Of a stretch of 64,000 nt of DNA, positions 54,570 to 62,938 are shown piece by piece. The stretch comes from Halomarina pelagica (GTDB lineage Archaea; Halobacteriota; Halobacteria; Halobacteriales; Haloarculaceae), in the NCBI RefSeq assembly GCF_024228315.1, contig NZ_CP100454.1, positions 1,550,001-1,614,000 of the forward strand. Direction: 5' to 3'. The translations under genes were made by a program, and so were the position numbers. The notes under the pieces were generated by a model. It had not been told where the DNA came from and did no database searches. It worked only from the letters and a program-made list of their open reading frames with translations. Positions within the stretch are counted from its first letter, which is position 1. Every line of letters starts with the position of its first letter.

Positions 54570-54779
54570 GCCGACCTCGGTAGTTAGGGGCCACGGGCCG
54601 ACGCACTAAAGCACTGCTGGTCTCGATTCCGACTGGTTTTAGATCGGACACGTCCCGAATCAGACTGCAGTCTGCCGGTTCTTCCGGAATATAATTCATC
54701 ATATACCAGTCGAAATTCAATACTGTGGTGGGCGACAGAAGTCCGACGGCGGCCGACCGACGGGGTGCGACTCCGCCGC
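54570..54779 (-). promoter_or_regulatory. Promoter region of the DHH gene with 14-base palindrome
   Basis: CAGACTGCAGTCTG (54661-54674) is a perfect palindrome. On the minus strand it is preceded by an AT-rich block with TATA-like elements (54683-54709), so the palindrome lies at or just after the likely transcription start. A run of AT around 54635-54645 could be a second promoter nearer the gene. Confidence 0.4.
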
Positions 54780-57173
54780 TCACCGCGACTCGTTCGCGGA
54801 GGGCTCGCCGCGGCGCTCGCCGAGCCACTTCTCGAGCCACCGCCTGAGGAACGATCGGATCGGCTGGTGTCGTTTCACCAGCAACACCTCCCCGTCGAAG
54901 CGCTCGCCGACCGCCTCGGGGACGTCGCCGAACAGCGCCCGGGTCAGCCACCCCTCGCGGGTCGCGCCGACGACGACGGTGTCGACCGCGTGCTCGTCGG
55001 CGTACGCGAGGATGCCACCGGCTACGTCGGCGCTCTCGACGACGGCGACGTCGACCGGGACGCCGGTCGCGGCGAGCGCGGTGCGACGGTCGTCGAGGTA
55101 CGACTCGGCCGCCTCGGGGTCCGGGGAGACGGTCAGCAGGGTGAGGCGACCGTCAGTCGTCTCTGCGAGCGCCGCCGCGAACGACTCGGCGCGCTCGGCG
55201 TGCGGGCCCCCGTCGGTCGGCAGGAGGACGTTCGTCGGCGTCTGCGTTCCGCCGAGTTTCGCCACGACCACGTCACAGGGCGACTCCTCGACCACCACGT
55301 CGATGGTCGAGCCGAGGACGACGTCGCGTCTGCGGCGACGACCGCGCCACCCCACCAGGACGAGGTCGGTGTCGTAGCGGTAGGCCATGCTGACGATGCT
55401 GCGGCCGGGCGTCCGCCCGACGGTGACGACGCGGTGAGCGGGCACGTCCTCGGGGACGTACCGCATCGCCCCCTCCAGCAGGTCGCGCTCGTCGCCGACG
55501 TACTGATCGCCCTCCTCGATGGGGGTCTGGACCGGCACCGTCACGACCGTGGTGAGCAGGAGTTCGCCGCCGTTGCGGCGGGCGATGGCGCTCGCGAGGC
55601 GGACGAGGCGGGGCGCGCTCTCGGGGTTCGCGAGCGGGACGAGTAGCTTGAACGAACGCTCCGCGGCGCTGCGTTCCTCCGAGAGGACGCGCACCTCCCG
55701 GGCGAGTTCGGTCCGCAGGATGCGCCCCCGGGAGTAGAGGAGGAAGACGACGAGTCCGGCGAGTATCCAGCCGACCGCGATGAGCCACGCGAGCGGGCTG
55801 TAGTTGAAGAAGTAGACCGCGAGAAAGAGCTTGGTCAGGATGCCGACGATGGGGACGTACGGGAAGTACGGCGAGAGGTAGCCGTAGTCGAGTTCGTCGC
55901 CGTACTCGTTGCGGATGCGGATCATCGAGTAGTTCACCTGCAGGAACAGGAGGAGGAACATGAGGTCGGTCGCGGCGGCCACCTGCGCGAGCGGGAGCGA
56001 GACGGCCATCACCGCGATGAACGCGCCGCTGAGGAGGATCGAGACGTGCGGCGTTCGGTGCTCGGGGTGGATGCGCTCGAAGGCGTCGGGAAAGACCCTG
56101 TCGCGCCCCATCGCGTAGCCGACGCGCGAACTGGAGAAGGTAGTCGCGTTGAGCGCCGCGAGCGACGAGAGGATCCCCGTGAGGAGGACGACGAGCGTCC
56201 CGAACGGGAGGAACTGCCCGGCCGCCTGCGCCAGGCCGAACTCCCCGAGGTGGCCGAGCACCTGCCACACGGCCGGGTCGGGCGGGAGGTCCTCGACCGT
56301 GCTCCCCCCGATGCTGTCGGTCGTCCGCGCGGTCTCGAGGAGCGCCGGGGTGATCTCCACCCCGCCGATGAGCACGACTCCGACGAGGATGTAGACGGTC
56401 ACGACGAGGATCATGGAGTAGAACACCGCCTTCGGGATGTTCTCGCGGGGGTTCACCACCTCCCGGCCCGACTGGACGATGATCTCGTAGCCCTCGAACG
56501 CGATGAAGGTGAGCCCCATGGCGAGGAAGACGCCGCCGAAGCCGTTCGGGAAGAACGGCTCGAAGTTCGCCGACGACGTTTCCGGTCGGCCGACCATCGT
56601 CGCCAGCCCCGCCACGACGAACACGCCGATGATGAGCAACTGGAGGACGGTGACGAGGTTCTCCGCGCGGCTCGTCTCCTTCGCCCCGCGGACGTTGACG
56701 TAGGTGAACACCGCCGCCGCGAGCACCGCGAAGGCCTGCTGTAGCAGCTCCGGCGGGAGGCCGAACGAGAGGTCGAAGTACTCGACGAGGATCAGCGTCG
56801 TGAACGAGCCGAAGCTGAGGACGTAGAGCGACCCGGCGACGGCGTGGGCGAACCAGCTCATCCACCCGGAGACGAACGCCTGCGAGCGACCGAGCGCGGT
56901 CCGCACCCAGAGGTACCCGCCGCCGGGTTCCGGGATGGCGCTCCCCAGTTCGGCGTACACCATCCCCGTGAAGATGGTGATGAAGCCGTTGAGCGCGAAC
57001 GCGAGCACCAGCGCCGGGCCGGACTCGCCCGCCGCGATCCCGCTCAACACGAAGATGCTCCCGCCGATCATCGCGCCGACGCCGATGAGCGTCACGTCGA
57101 ACAGCGTCAGTTCGCGGGCGAACTCCGTCCCGCCCTCCTCGACGCCCTCGAAGGGGGAGTCGTCAGCGCTCAT
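54780..57173 (-). CDS. APC family amino acid permease with C-terminal tandem UspA domains
   Basis: A 797-residue fusion. Residues about 15-480 form an APC permease with 12 hydrophobic segments; the substrate site start is LIGVGAMIGGSIFVLSGIAAG, and ETSRAENLVTVLQLLIIG follows. About 500-650 and 655-775 are two UspA domains (LLVPLANPESAPRLVRLASA, LVGWRGRRRRRDVVLGSTIDVV; VLLPTDGGPHAERAESFAAAL, VVVGATREGWLTRALFGDVPE). Such fusions are common in haloarchaea and imply nucleotide control of transport. It overlaps the microprotein gene upstream by 11 bases. Confidence 0.92.
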   Translation of the reverse strand: MSADDSPFEGVEEGGTEFARELTLFDVTLIGVGAMIGGSIFVLSGIAAGESGPALVLAFALNGFITIFTGMVYAELGSAIPEPGGGYLWVRTALGRSQAFVSGWMSWFAHAVAGSLYVLSFGSFTTLILVEYFDLSFGLPPELLQQAFAVLAAAVFTYVNVRGAKETSRAENLVTVLQLLIIGVFVVAGLATMVGRPETSSANFEPFFPNGFGGVFLAMGLTFIAFEGYEIIVQSGREVVNPRENIPKAVFYSMILVVTVYILVGVVLIGGVEITPALLETARTTDSIGGSTVEDLPPDPAVWQVLGHLGEFGLAQAAGQFLPFGTLVVLLTGILSSLAALNATTFSSSRVGYAMGRDRVFPDAFERIHPEHRTPHVSILLSGAFIAVMAVSLPLAQVAAATDLMFLLLFLQVNYSMIRIRNEYGDELDYGYLSPYFPYVPIVGILTKLFLAVYFFNYSPLAWLIAVGWILAGLVVFLLYSRGRILRTELAREVRVLSEERSAAERSFKLLVPLANPESAPRLVRLASAIARRNGGELLLTTVVTVPVQTPIEEGDQYVGDERDLLEGAMRYVPEDVPAHRVVTVGRTPGRSIVSMAYRYDTDLVLVGWRGRRRRRDVVLGSTIDVVVEESPCDVVVAKLGGTQTPTNVLLPTDGGPHAERAESFAAALAETTDGRLTLLTVSPDPEAAESYLDDRRTALAATGVPVDVAVVESADVAGGILAYADEHAVDTVVVGATREGWLTRALFGDVPEAVGERFDGEVLLVKRHQPIRSFLRRWLEKWLGERRGEPSANESR

Positions 57174-57321
57174 CGCGTTCGCGCCTCGCCTCGGCGTGCG
57201 TCCTGACGTGCCGCCGCGCCCGCCGTCGGACGTTCGCGCGGCCGGCGGCGACGGCGATCGCCAGACCAAGCCACGCGAGCACCGTCAGTGCCACGCCGAA
57301 GTACACGTCAGCACCGACCAC
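57163..57321 (-). CDS. 52-residue single-helix membrane microprotein before the APC permease
   Basis: The gene reads MVGADVYFGVALTVLAWLGL, continues AIAVAAGRANVRRRARRHVR, then ends with the charged tail THAEARRERDER. One helix is followed by a strongly basic tail. A full Shine-Dalgarno GGAGGTGA (57328-57335, minus strand) stands six bases before the GTG start, and the last 11 bases overlap the permease ATG, so the two are probably coupled. It is too short for usual gene-length cutoffs. No family recognised; a transporter accessory role is inference. Confidence 0.72.
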   Translation of the reverse strand: MVGADVYFGVALTVLAWLGLAIAVAAGRANVRRRARRHVRTHAEARRERDER

Positions 57322-57525
57322 TCCCGGTCACCTCCCGATACGACTCTCCCACTGCGTCGACCGCGACGCCGTTCATCCTCCCGACGATTGGCCCGCAGAC
57401 ACCTTGACAGTTTTACATCTTTGGCGGAGTGAACGGATCGCCTGTGACTCACGAACGAACGAACGTGTGCGGGAGACAGACGTAGCGGGACAGTCATCGC
57501 GGGCAGAGCGAGGATTGACGCCCTC

Positions 57526-59250
57526 GTGAGACGTATCCGGGCCGTGGCGACAGGGGTCAGAACCCGTCTCGGCCGCGCCTCCGTCGGGGAACTGCTGCCC
57601 GTGACGCGGTGGCTCCCGTCGTACGACCGACGGTGGTTCGACGACGACCTCCTCGCCGGGGCGACGGTGGCGGCGGCGCTGCTGCCGGAGAGCATGGCCT
57701 ACGCGACGCTGGCGAACGTACCGCCCGAGGTCGGGCTGTACGCGAGCCTCCTCGCGGCGGTCGTCTACGTGTTCGTCGGCACCTCGCGTCAGTTGATCGT
57801 CGGCCCGACCTCGGCGCTCGCCGTCCTCGTCGCGGCGGGTGTCGCGCCGCTTGCGGCCGGGGAGCCGGGTCGGTACGTCGCGCTGGTGTCGCTGACCGCC
57901 CTCCTCGTCGGCGTCATCGCGCTCTTCGCGAGGCTGTTTCGCCTCGGGTTCCTCGTGAACTTCGTCTCCGAGTCGGTCCTCCTCGGGTTCTCGGCGGGGG
58001 CGGCGCTCTACATCGCCTCGACGCAACTCGGTTCGCTCGCGGGCATCGAGGGGGGAAGCGGCGAGTTCTTCGAACGACTCTGGTACGTCGGCGCGCACCT
58101 CGGCGCGATCCACCCCCCGACGCTCGCGCTCGGGATCGGGGGCGTCGTCCTGCTGGCGCTCGCAGAGCGGTACGCCCCGTACCTCCCCAACGCACTCCTG
58201 CTCGTCTCGCTGTCGATCGTCGTGACCTCGGCGGCGAACCTCGCCGACCGCGGCGTGTCGGTCGTCGGCTCGATCCCGTCCGGCCTTCCGACGTTCGGCG
58301 CGCCGACGGCGGATCCCGCGACCGTCGAGGCGCTCCTCCCGCTCGCGGCGGCGTGCTTCCTCCTCTCGTACGTCGAGGGGATCGGCGTCGTCGAGACGTT
58401 CGCCGCGCGCCACGACGATCGGAGCGACCCGGACCAGGAGCTGGTGGCAACCGGCCTCGCGAACCTCGCCTCGGGACTCGCCGGCGCGCTCCCCGTCGGC
58501 GGGAGCATGACCCGCTCGGCGCTGAACGACGGCATGGGTGCGCGGACGCAACTCTCCGGCGGCATCGCCGCCCTCCTGCTCGGGGTCGTACTGCTGTTCC
58601 TGACGGGGGCGTTCTCGAACCTGCCGAACGCCGTCCTCGCGGCGATCGTCGTCGTCGCCGTCGGCCGCCTCGTCGACGTTCGGGGAATCCGGCGCGTCTA
58701 CCGCGTCAACCCGACCGAGTTCCCCGTCGTCGTCGCGGGCTTTCTCGGCGTCCTCCTCTTCGGGATGCTCGCGGGCGTGCTCGTCGGCGTCCTCGTCTCG
58801 GCGCTGATCGTCCTCGGCCACGCCGCCTATCCGCACACCGCCGTTCTGGGCCGCGTTCCCGGCACCGACCTGTTCGCCGACCACGAACGCCACCCGGAGT
58901 ACGACCCGATCGAGGGCGTGCTCGTCTATCGCGCCGGCGCGGAGCTGTTCTACGCTAACGCGAAGACCGTCGAACGCGATCTGCTCGCGACCGTGGACGC
59001 CGCGAAGACGCCGCCCGACCTCGTCGTGCTGGACCTCTCGTCGTCGCCGACGCTCGACCTGACCGCGGCGGACGCCCTCGCTCGGCTGTGGCGTCGACTC
59101 GACCGTCGCGGCGTCGCGTTCCGGATCGCCGAGGCGGACGGACCCGTCCGGGACGTGCTTCGCGCCCACGGCGCGGGCGAGCGCCTCGGCCCGCTCGGAC
59201 CGAACCGGACCGTCGCGGCGGTCGTGGACGACTGGCGACGCGACCGCTAA
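57526..59250 (+). CDS. SulP family anion transporter with STAS domain
   Basis: A 574-residue carrier. LLPESMAYATLANVPPEVGLYASLLAAVVY (about 53) is the classic SulP motif, followed by GTSRQLIVGPTSALAVL and the later GALPVGGSMTRSALNDGMGAR. Residues about 460-570 form the STAS domain (LFYANAKTVERDLL, PDLVVLDLSSSPTLDLTAADAL). It moves sulfate, bicarbonate or similar anions, substrate unknown. Start is GTG. Its stop overlaps the stop of the convergent CAP gene by four bases. Confidence 0.92.
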   Translation: MRRIRAVATGVRTRLGRASVGELLPVTRWLPSYDRRWFDDDLLAGATVAAALLPESMAYATLANVPPEVGLYASLLAAVVYVFVGTSRQLIVGPTSALAVLVAAGVAPLAAGEPGRYVALVSLTALLVGVIALFARLFRLGFLVNFVSESVLLGFSAGAALYIASTQLGSLAGIEGGSGEFFERLWYVGAHLGAIHPPTLALGIGGVVLLALAERYAPYLPNALLLVSLSIVVTSAANLADRGVSVVGSIPSGLPTFGAPTADPATVEALLPLAAACFLLSYVEGIGVVETFAARHDDRSDPDQELVATGLANLASGLAGALPVGGSMTRSALNDGMGARTQLSGGIAALLLGVVLLFLTGAFSNLPNAVLAAIVVVAVGRLVDVRGIRRVYRVNPTEFPVVVAGFLGVLLFGMLAGVLVGVLVSALIVLGHAAYPHTAVLGRVPGTDLFADHERHPEYDPIEGVLVYRAGAELFYANAKTVERDLLATVDAAKTPPDLVVLDLSSSPTLDLTAADALARLWRRLDRRGVAFRIAEADGPVRDVLRAHGAGERLGPLGPNRTVAAVVDDWRRDR

Positions 59251-59861
59251 CAGAAGTTCTGGGTGACGTACACCGTCGCCGGGAGGCCGCCGTCGACGGC
59301 GACGCCGATGCCCTCGCGCCGCCAGAACTCGGCGAGCAGGTTGCGCCGGTGGGGCGGCGAGTCGAGCCACCCCTCGACCGCGCGCCGGGCGATCTCCGCC
59401 TCGTCGAGCGTCGCGGCCGAGAACCGGACGTAGAACAGGTTCTCCCCGGCCGTCGCGTACTCGAACGCGTCCGTCGGGACGCGACACTCGTAGTCGAAGC
59501 GGTCGTACCGGTCCGCGACGGTCTCGCCGTCGGGCGACGTGTGAGCGAAGTACTCCCGCTCGGCCATGTCGGCGCTGTGGTAGCGCGCGATGCGTCGCAG
59601 GTCGACGTCGAAGGCGAGCGCCCCGAGGTCGCGCGCGGTGCGCGCGGCGTTCGCCTCGTCGTGGACGCGCCGTTCGAGCGCGACCGGGTCGATGCCCGCC
59701 GTCGGCGTCGGTCGCGGGACGCGAGGGGACCGGTCGTCGTCCCCCGACGCCCTCGGGAGTTCGGGGAGCGAGGGACCGCCGGGAGGAACGTCGAGGTCGG
59801 CGCAACCCGCGAGCGACGACGCGCCGCCGGCGAGCGCGGCGAGGAAGGTCCGGCGTCGCAT
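59247..59861 (-). CDS. CAP-domain (SCP/PR-1) Tat lipoprotein
   Basis: A 204-residue exported lipoprotein. MRRRTFLAALAGGASSLAGC combines a twin-arginine motif with a lipobox. A Pro-rich linker leads to the CAP domain: VHDEANAARTARDLGAL, RYHSADMAEREYFAHTSPDGE with the conserved His, TAGENLFY and SPPHRRNLL. In prokaryotes CAP proteins have unknown or lipid-binding roles. The start could also be GTG 59873, which overlaps the upstream gene's stop; ATG 59861 gives the more typical Tat signal. Confidence 0.85.
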   Translation of the reverse strand: MRRRTFLAALAGGASSLAGCADLDVPPGGPSLPELPRASGDDDRSPRVPRPTPTAGIDPVALERRVHDEANAARTARDLGALAFDVDLRRIARYHSADMAEREYFAHTSPDGETVADRYDRFDYECRVPTDAFEYATAGENLFYVRFSAATLDEAEIARRAVEGWLDSPPHRRNLLAEFWRREGIGVAVDGGLPATVYVTQNFC

Positions 59862-59865
59862 CCGC

Positions 59866-60153
59866 TCACTCACGCCGGTCGCGGTCCCACCACTGGAGCC
59901 ACTCCGCGAGCGTGGTGCGCATCCCCTCCACCCGGACCTTCACGGTGCCGTCGAAGCGCCAACTGGCGTGCTCGGTGTCCGGGCCCATCTCCAGCGGAAC
60001 GTCGACCCGCACGTCCGAGAACGTCGCCTCGAGTTCGTCCGCGTCGTCGATGTTGGCGTCGAGGAGTTCGTCCACGACGTCGAGCCACGACGTCGTCCCT
60101 CGGGCACCGTCCGCGGGGGTGGGTTCCGCCAGCGCGTCGTCGTTCCGTTCCAT
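59866..60153 (-). CDS. Small acidic haloarchaeal protein, unknown function
   Basis: A 95-residue soluble protein, acidic, with a helical first part (SWLDVVDELLDANIDDADEL) and a beta-rich second part (FSDVRVDVPLEMGP, WRFDGTVKVRVEGMRT) and Trp-rich end LAEWLQWWDR. No family was recognised. It lies directly upstream of, and probably in one transcript with, the CAP lipoprotein gene. Confidence 0.75.
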   Translation of the reverse strand: MERNDDALAEPTPADGARGTTSWLDVVDELLDANIDDADELEATFSDVRVDVPLEMGPDTEHASWRFDGTVKVRVEGMRTTLAEWLQWWDRDRRE

Positions 60154-60288
60154 ACCCCCAGTACGACCTCCCCACCGATATGTCTCACCCGCGGTCGGCC
60201 CGCCGCGGCGACGCGCTCGAATCGGCGACAGACACGCGCGACGACCGGAGACGCGCCCCTTTTCACGTCGTTTGCCATACAGTGACAC

Positions 60289-61491
60289 ATGAGCGTAGCG
60301 CGCGAGGCGGCCGAACGCGTCCGCATCCAGATCGATCGGGCAGAGGCGGGGTGGTGGCTCCTGGCGCTCGTCGTGGCGGGGGTACTCCTCCTCGTGGGCT
60401 ACCGGTTCGTGGGAACGCTCGTGCTGGGGCTGTTCGCCTACTACGCGGCGCGTCCGATCAACCGACGGCTGGCGGCGCGGATGGGCCAGACGAAGGCCGC
60501 GACGGTGACGCTGTTCGTCCTCGTGGTACCGTTTCTGGCGCTGCTCGCCGGACTGGTCGCCGCCGCGATCGGACAGCTCCAGGCGCTCGATCTCCTCGAC
60601 CTCGGCACGTACGCCCAGTTCGTCGAACCGTACGCTGACCTCTCTGCGCTCTGGAACGATCCGCAACAGCTGTTCGCGCGGGCCCAGGAGCTACTGCGGG
60701 AGCCGATCGTCAAGCAGGGCGTCGACACCGCCTTCGGAGTCGTCGGGACGCTCGGGAGCGTCTTCCTGCACACGACGCTCGTGCTCGCGCTCGTCTTCTA
60801 CCTCCTGCGCGACGGCGACGAACTGGCGGCCTGGTTCCGGAGCGAGGTGGCGAAGCCGGGGACGGTCCTGGAGCGCTACCTGGAGAGCGTGGACGAGGGG
60901 CTCTCGGCGGCGTACTACGGGCAGATGCTCACCGTCATCGTCGTGATGTTCGTCGCGGCGGTGGTCTACGTCGGCCTCAACCTCGTCGCGCCGCCCGGGC
61001 TGAGCATCCCCCAGCCGGTGCTGCTCGCCGTCCTGACGGGGCTGGCGACGTTCATTCCGCTGATCGGACGGGGCATCGTCTACACCGCCGTCGTGCTCCT
61101 GCTGGTCGCCCAGGCGCTCCGGCGGGGCGACCTCGCCCTGCTCTGGTTCCCCGCGCTGTACTACGCGGTGACGTTCTTCGGCATCGACTCGCTCATCCGG
61201 TACTTCGTCCGCCCGTACCTCTCGGGGCGGTCGCTACACACCGGCCTGATGCTGTTCGCGTACCTCCTGGGAGCCGCGATCTTCGGCTGGTACGGCGTCT
61301 TCCTCGCGCCGCTGGTGCTCGTCGGATCCGTCGAGTTCGTCCGGATCGTGTTCCCGCGCCTGCTCGCCGGCGACCTCGGCGCGGAACCGATCGCGAACGA
61401 CGGCACCGCGCCGCCGGGCGCGGCCGTCGAGCGGGCCAGCCCCCCGCCGACCCGTCCGGACGACGAGGAGACGCCCGCGCCGGGCGACTGA
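60289..61491 (+). CDS. AI-2E family transporter-like membrane protein
   Basis: A 400-residue polytopic protein. The pattern is that of the family: ALFAYYAARPINRRLAARMG-type early loop (LFAYYAARPINRRLA, about 47), the large helical soluble segment about 95-150, and the late LAVLTGLATFIPLIGRGIVY with SLIRYFVRPYLSGRSLHTG. Some relatives export autoinducer-2, others are Na+(Li+)/H+ antiporters. A disordered Pro-rich acidic tail ends it. The substrate is unknown. Confidence 0.85.
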   Translation: MSVAREAAERVRIQIDRAEAGWWLLALVVAGVLLLVGYRFVGTLVLGLFAYYAARPINRRLAARMGQTKAATVTLFVLVVPFLALLAGLVAAAIGQLQALDLLDLGTYAQFVEPYADLSALWNDPQQLFARAQELLREPIVKQGVDTAFGVVGTLGSVFLHTTLVLALVFYLLRDGDELAAWFRSEVAKPGTVLERYLESVDEGLSAAYYGQMLTVIVVMFVAAVVYVGLNLVAPPGLSIPQPVLLAVLTGLATFIPLIGRGIVYTAVVLLLVAQALRRGDLALLWFPALYYAVTFFGIDSLIRYFVRPYLSGRSLHTGLMLFAYLLGAAIFGWYGVFLAPLVLVGSVEFVRIVFPRLLAGDLGAEPIANDGTAPPGAAVERASPPPTRPDDEETPAPGD

Positions 61492-61508
61492 TCGAGGCGC
61501 GGCGGTCG

Positions 61509-61808
61509 TCAGTCGGAGAACGCGCGGAGCGACCGGCCGGCCGATTCGCCGGAGTGCACCTCCGCGGCAGGTTCTCCTCGAACGTCGACCGTCCCGTCGC
61601 TCTCGACGCGAACGAGGTAGCCGCGGTACTCGAAGGAGACGGCGAGGTCGGCGGGGCTCGACGCGCAGAGGTCGTCGAGCGCGTCGGAGTCGACGACGTC
61701 GTGGAGCGGTGGGTCGAGTTCGAGGGGGTCGGCCCCCTCGAGTTCGGCGATGCGTTCGACGAGCGCGACACTCGGGCGTATCGACTCGGCTCTCGGCGGT
61801 GAATCCAT
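61509..61808 (-). CDS. HalOD1 output-domain protein
   Basis: A 99-residue protein consisting of little more than a HalOD1 domain (PSVALVERIAELEGADPLEL, LHDVVDSDALDDLC, VSFEYRGYLVRVESDGTVDV). This haloarchaeal output domain usually accompanies sensors and regulators, and its mechanism is unknown. The ATG at 61808 was chosen because a TATA-like CGTTTATG lies about 25-30 bases upstream; a perfect 12-base palindrome stands before that. Confidence 0.85.
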   Translation of the reverse strand: MDSPPRAESIRPSVALVERIAELEGADPLELDPPLHDVVDSDALDDLCASSPADLAVSFEYRGYLVRVESDGTVDVRGEPAAEVHSGESAGRSLRAFSD

Positions 61809-61846
61809 ACGCGATAGTCGCGGGAAGAGCCACATAAACGCGCTGT

Positions 61847-61858
61847 CAATACGTATTG
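61847..61858. promoter_or_regulatory. Perfect 12-base palindrome upstream of the HalOD1 promoter
   Basis: CAATACGTATTG is fully self-complementary and lies about 10 bases upstream of the TATA-like element of the HalOD1 gene (minus strand), in the usual place of an activator or overlapping-TFB operator. Confidence 0.5.
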
Positions 61859-61953
61859 CGCGTCGAGGCGAGCCGACGTCGGCCCGCGATCGCCGACTCG
61901 CGCCGCCGCGTCCCTCAGAACGCTGAGAAGAACTCCGCCGGGGGCGGCGCGCG

Positions 61954-62730
61954 TCAGCGTCGACGGAGCGCGACCAGCGCGACGGCGAGCGCGGCCAGCG
62001 CGACCCCGCCGGCCGTGAAGCCGGGACCGCTCTCCTCGACGGTCCGCCGCTCCGGCGTCCGCAGTTCGACGTCGGACCCGTCGGACCCGTCCGTCTCCCC
62101 TCCCGCGGGCGATGCGGTCGTCTCGCCCGACGACCCGCCCTCCGTCCGCGCCGTCGCGTCGGTGCTCCCCGACGCCGTCCGCTCGGACGACTCGGTTGGC
62201 GTCGGGTCGGGAGTCGCTTCGGGCGTCGGCGTGGCGGTCCGGGTCGGTGCGGTAGTCCCGTTCGGTGTAGTGGTCCCGTTCGGTGCGGCGGTCCGGTTCG
62301 GCGTCGGCTCGGGCGTCGGAGTCGGGTCCGGGGTGGGCGTCGGGTCCGGCGTCTCCGTCGTCCGTCCCCCTCGGAGCGCGAAGTTCACGACCGTCCGGCC
62401 GCCCGCCCGCCACTCGACGGTCCGCGAGCGATCGCCGACGGAGATGGTGACGTCGCTCCCGTTGCCGTCGACCGCCCGCGGCGGGACGTCGAGGGCGTAC
62501 CGCCCGCGGGCGTCCGTGACGGCGGTGGCGACGACCGAGTCGTCGTGCGTCGCCGTCACGATCATGCCTGGTGCGCCTTCGCCGCCGGAGTAGGTAACGG
62601 TGCCCGAGTAGCGGTGCGGTGCTGCGGCCGACGCGACGGCGGACGCGGACGCGACGGCGACGAACAGCGCCAGCGCCAGCGCGACCACCCCGCGGAACCG
62701 CGTCGGACGTCGCGTGCGTTCTTCGGTCAT
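61954..62730 (-). CDS. PGF-CTERM anchored surface protein with carboxypeptidase-regulatory-like domain
   Basis: A 258-residue secreted protein. Residues 1-37 form a signal peptide; about 38-120 form a small beta domain of the transthyretin/carboxypeptidase-regulatory type (GTVTYSGGEGAPGMIVTATH, TDARGRYALDVPP); about 122-230 are a Thr/Pro/Ser-rich wall-spanning region with several NGT/NRT sequons; and the end reads ESGPGFTAGGVALAALAVALVALRRR in parts, the PGF-CTERM signal processed by archaeosortase A and lipid-linked. The adhesive or structural role is inferred. Confidence 0.85.
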   Translation of the reverse strand: MTEERTRRPTRFRGVVALALALFVAVASASAVASAAAPHRYSGTVTYSGGEGAPGMIVTATHDDSVVATAVTDARGRYALDVPPRAVDGNGSDVTISVGDRSRTVEWRAGGRTVVNFALRGGRTTETPDPTPTPDPTPTPEPTPNRTAAPNGTTTPNGTTAPTRTATPTPEATPDPTPTESSERTASGSTDATARTEGGSSGETTASPAGGETDGSDGSDVELRTPERRTVEESGPGFTAGGVALAALAVALVALRRR

Positions 62731-62938
62731 GGTAACGATGGCGGGTGGCGAACGACGGCCCCGCGGACCGGCCGCCGTCGGTGACCGTCCCGGGGTCGTG
62801 ATCTACCTTCACGCTGGGAAACCGTCGACATGAACGAACCGGTTCCGGGATAGCCACAACGGTTATGAACTCGCTCACGCCGCCGGCGGACGATCGCTCC
62901 GACGGTGCACTTTACCCGTCCGGGCGGGAAGGAGGCGT

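Noticed and set aside
54406..54951. Minus-strand frame reading MNYIPEEPADCSLIRDVSDL
   Set aside because: It has atypical codons (CTA, AAA, TTA), runs into the DHH gene in another frame and matches no family; more likely leader sequence.
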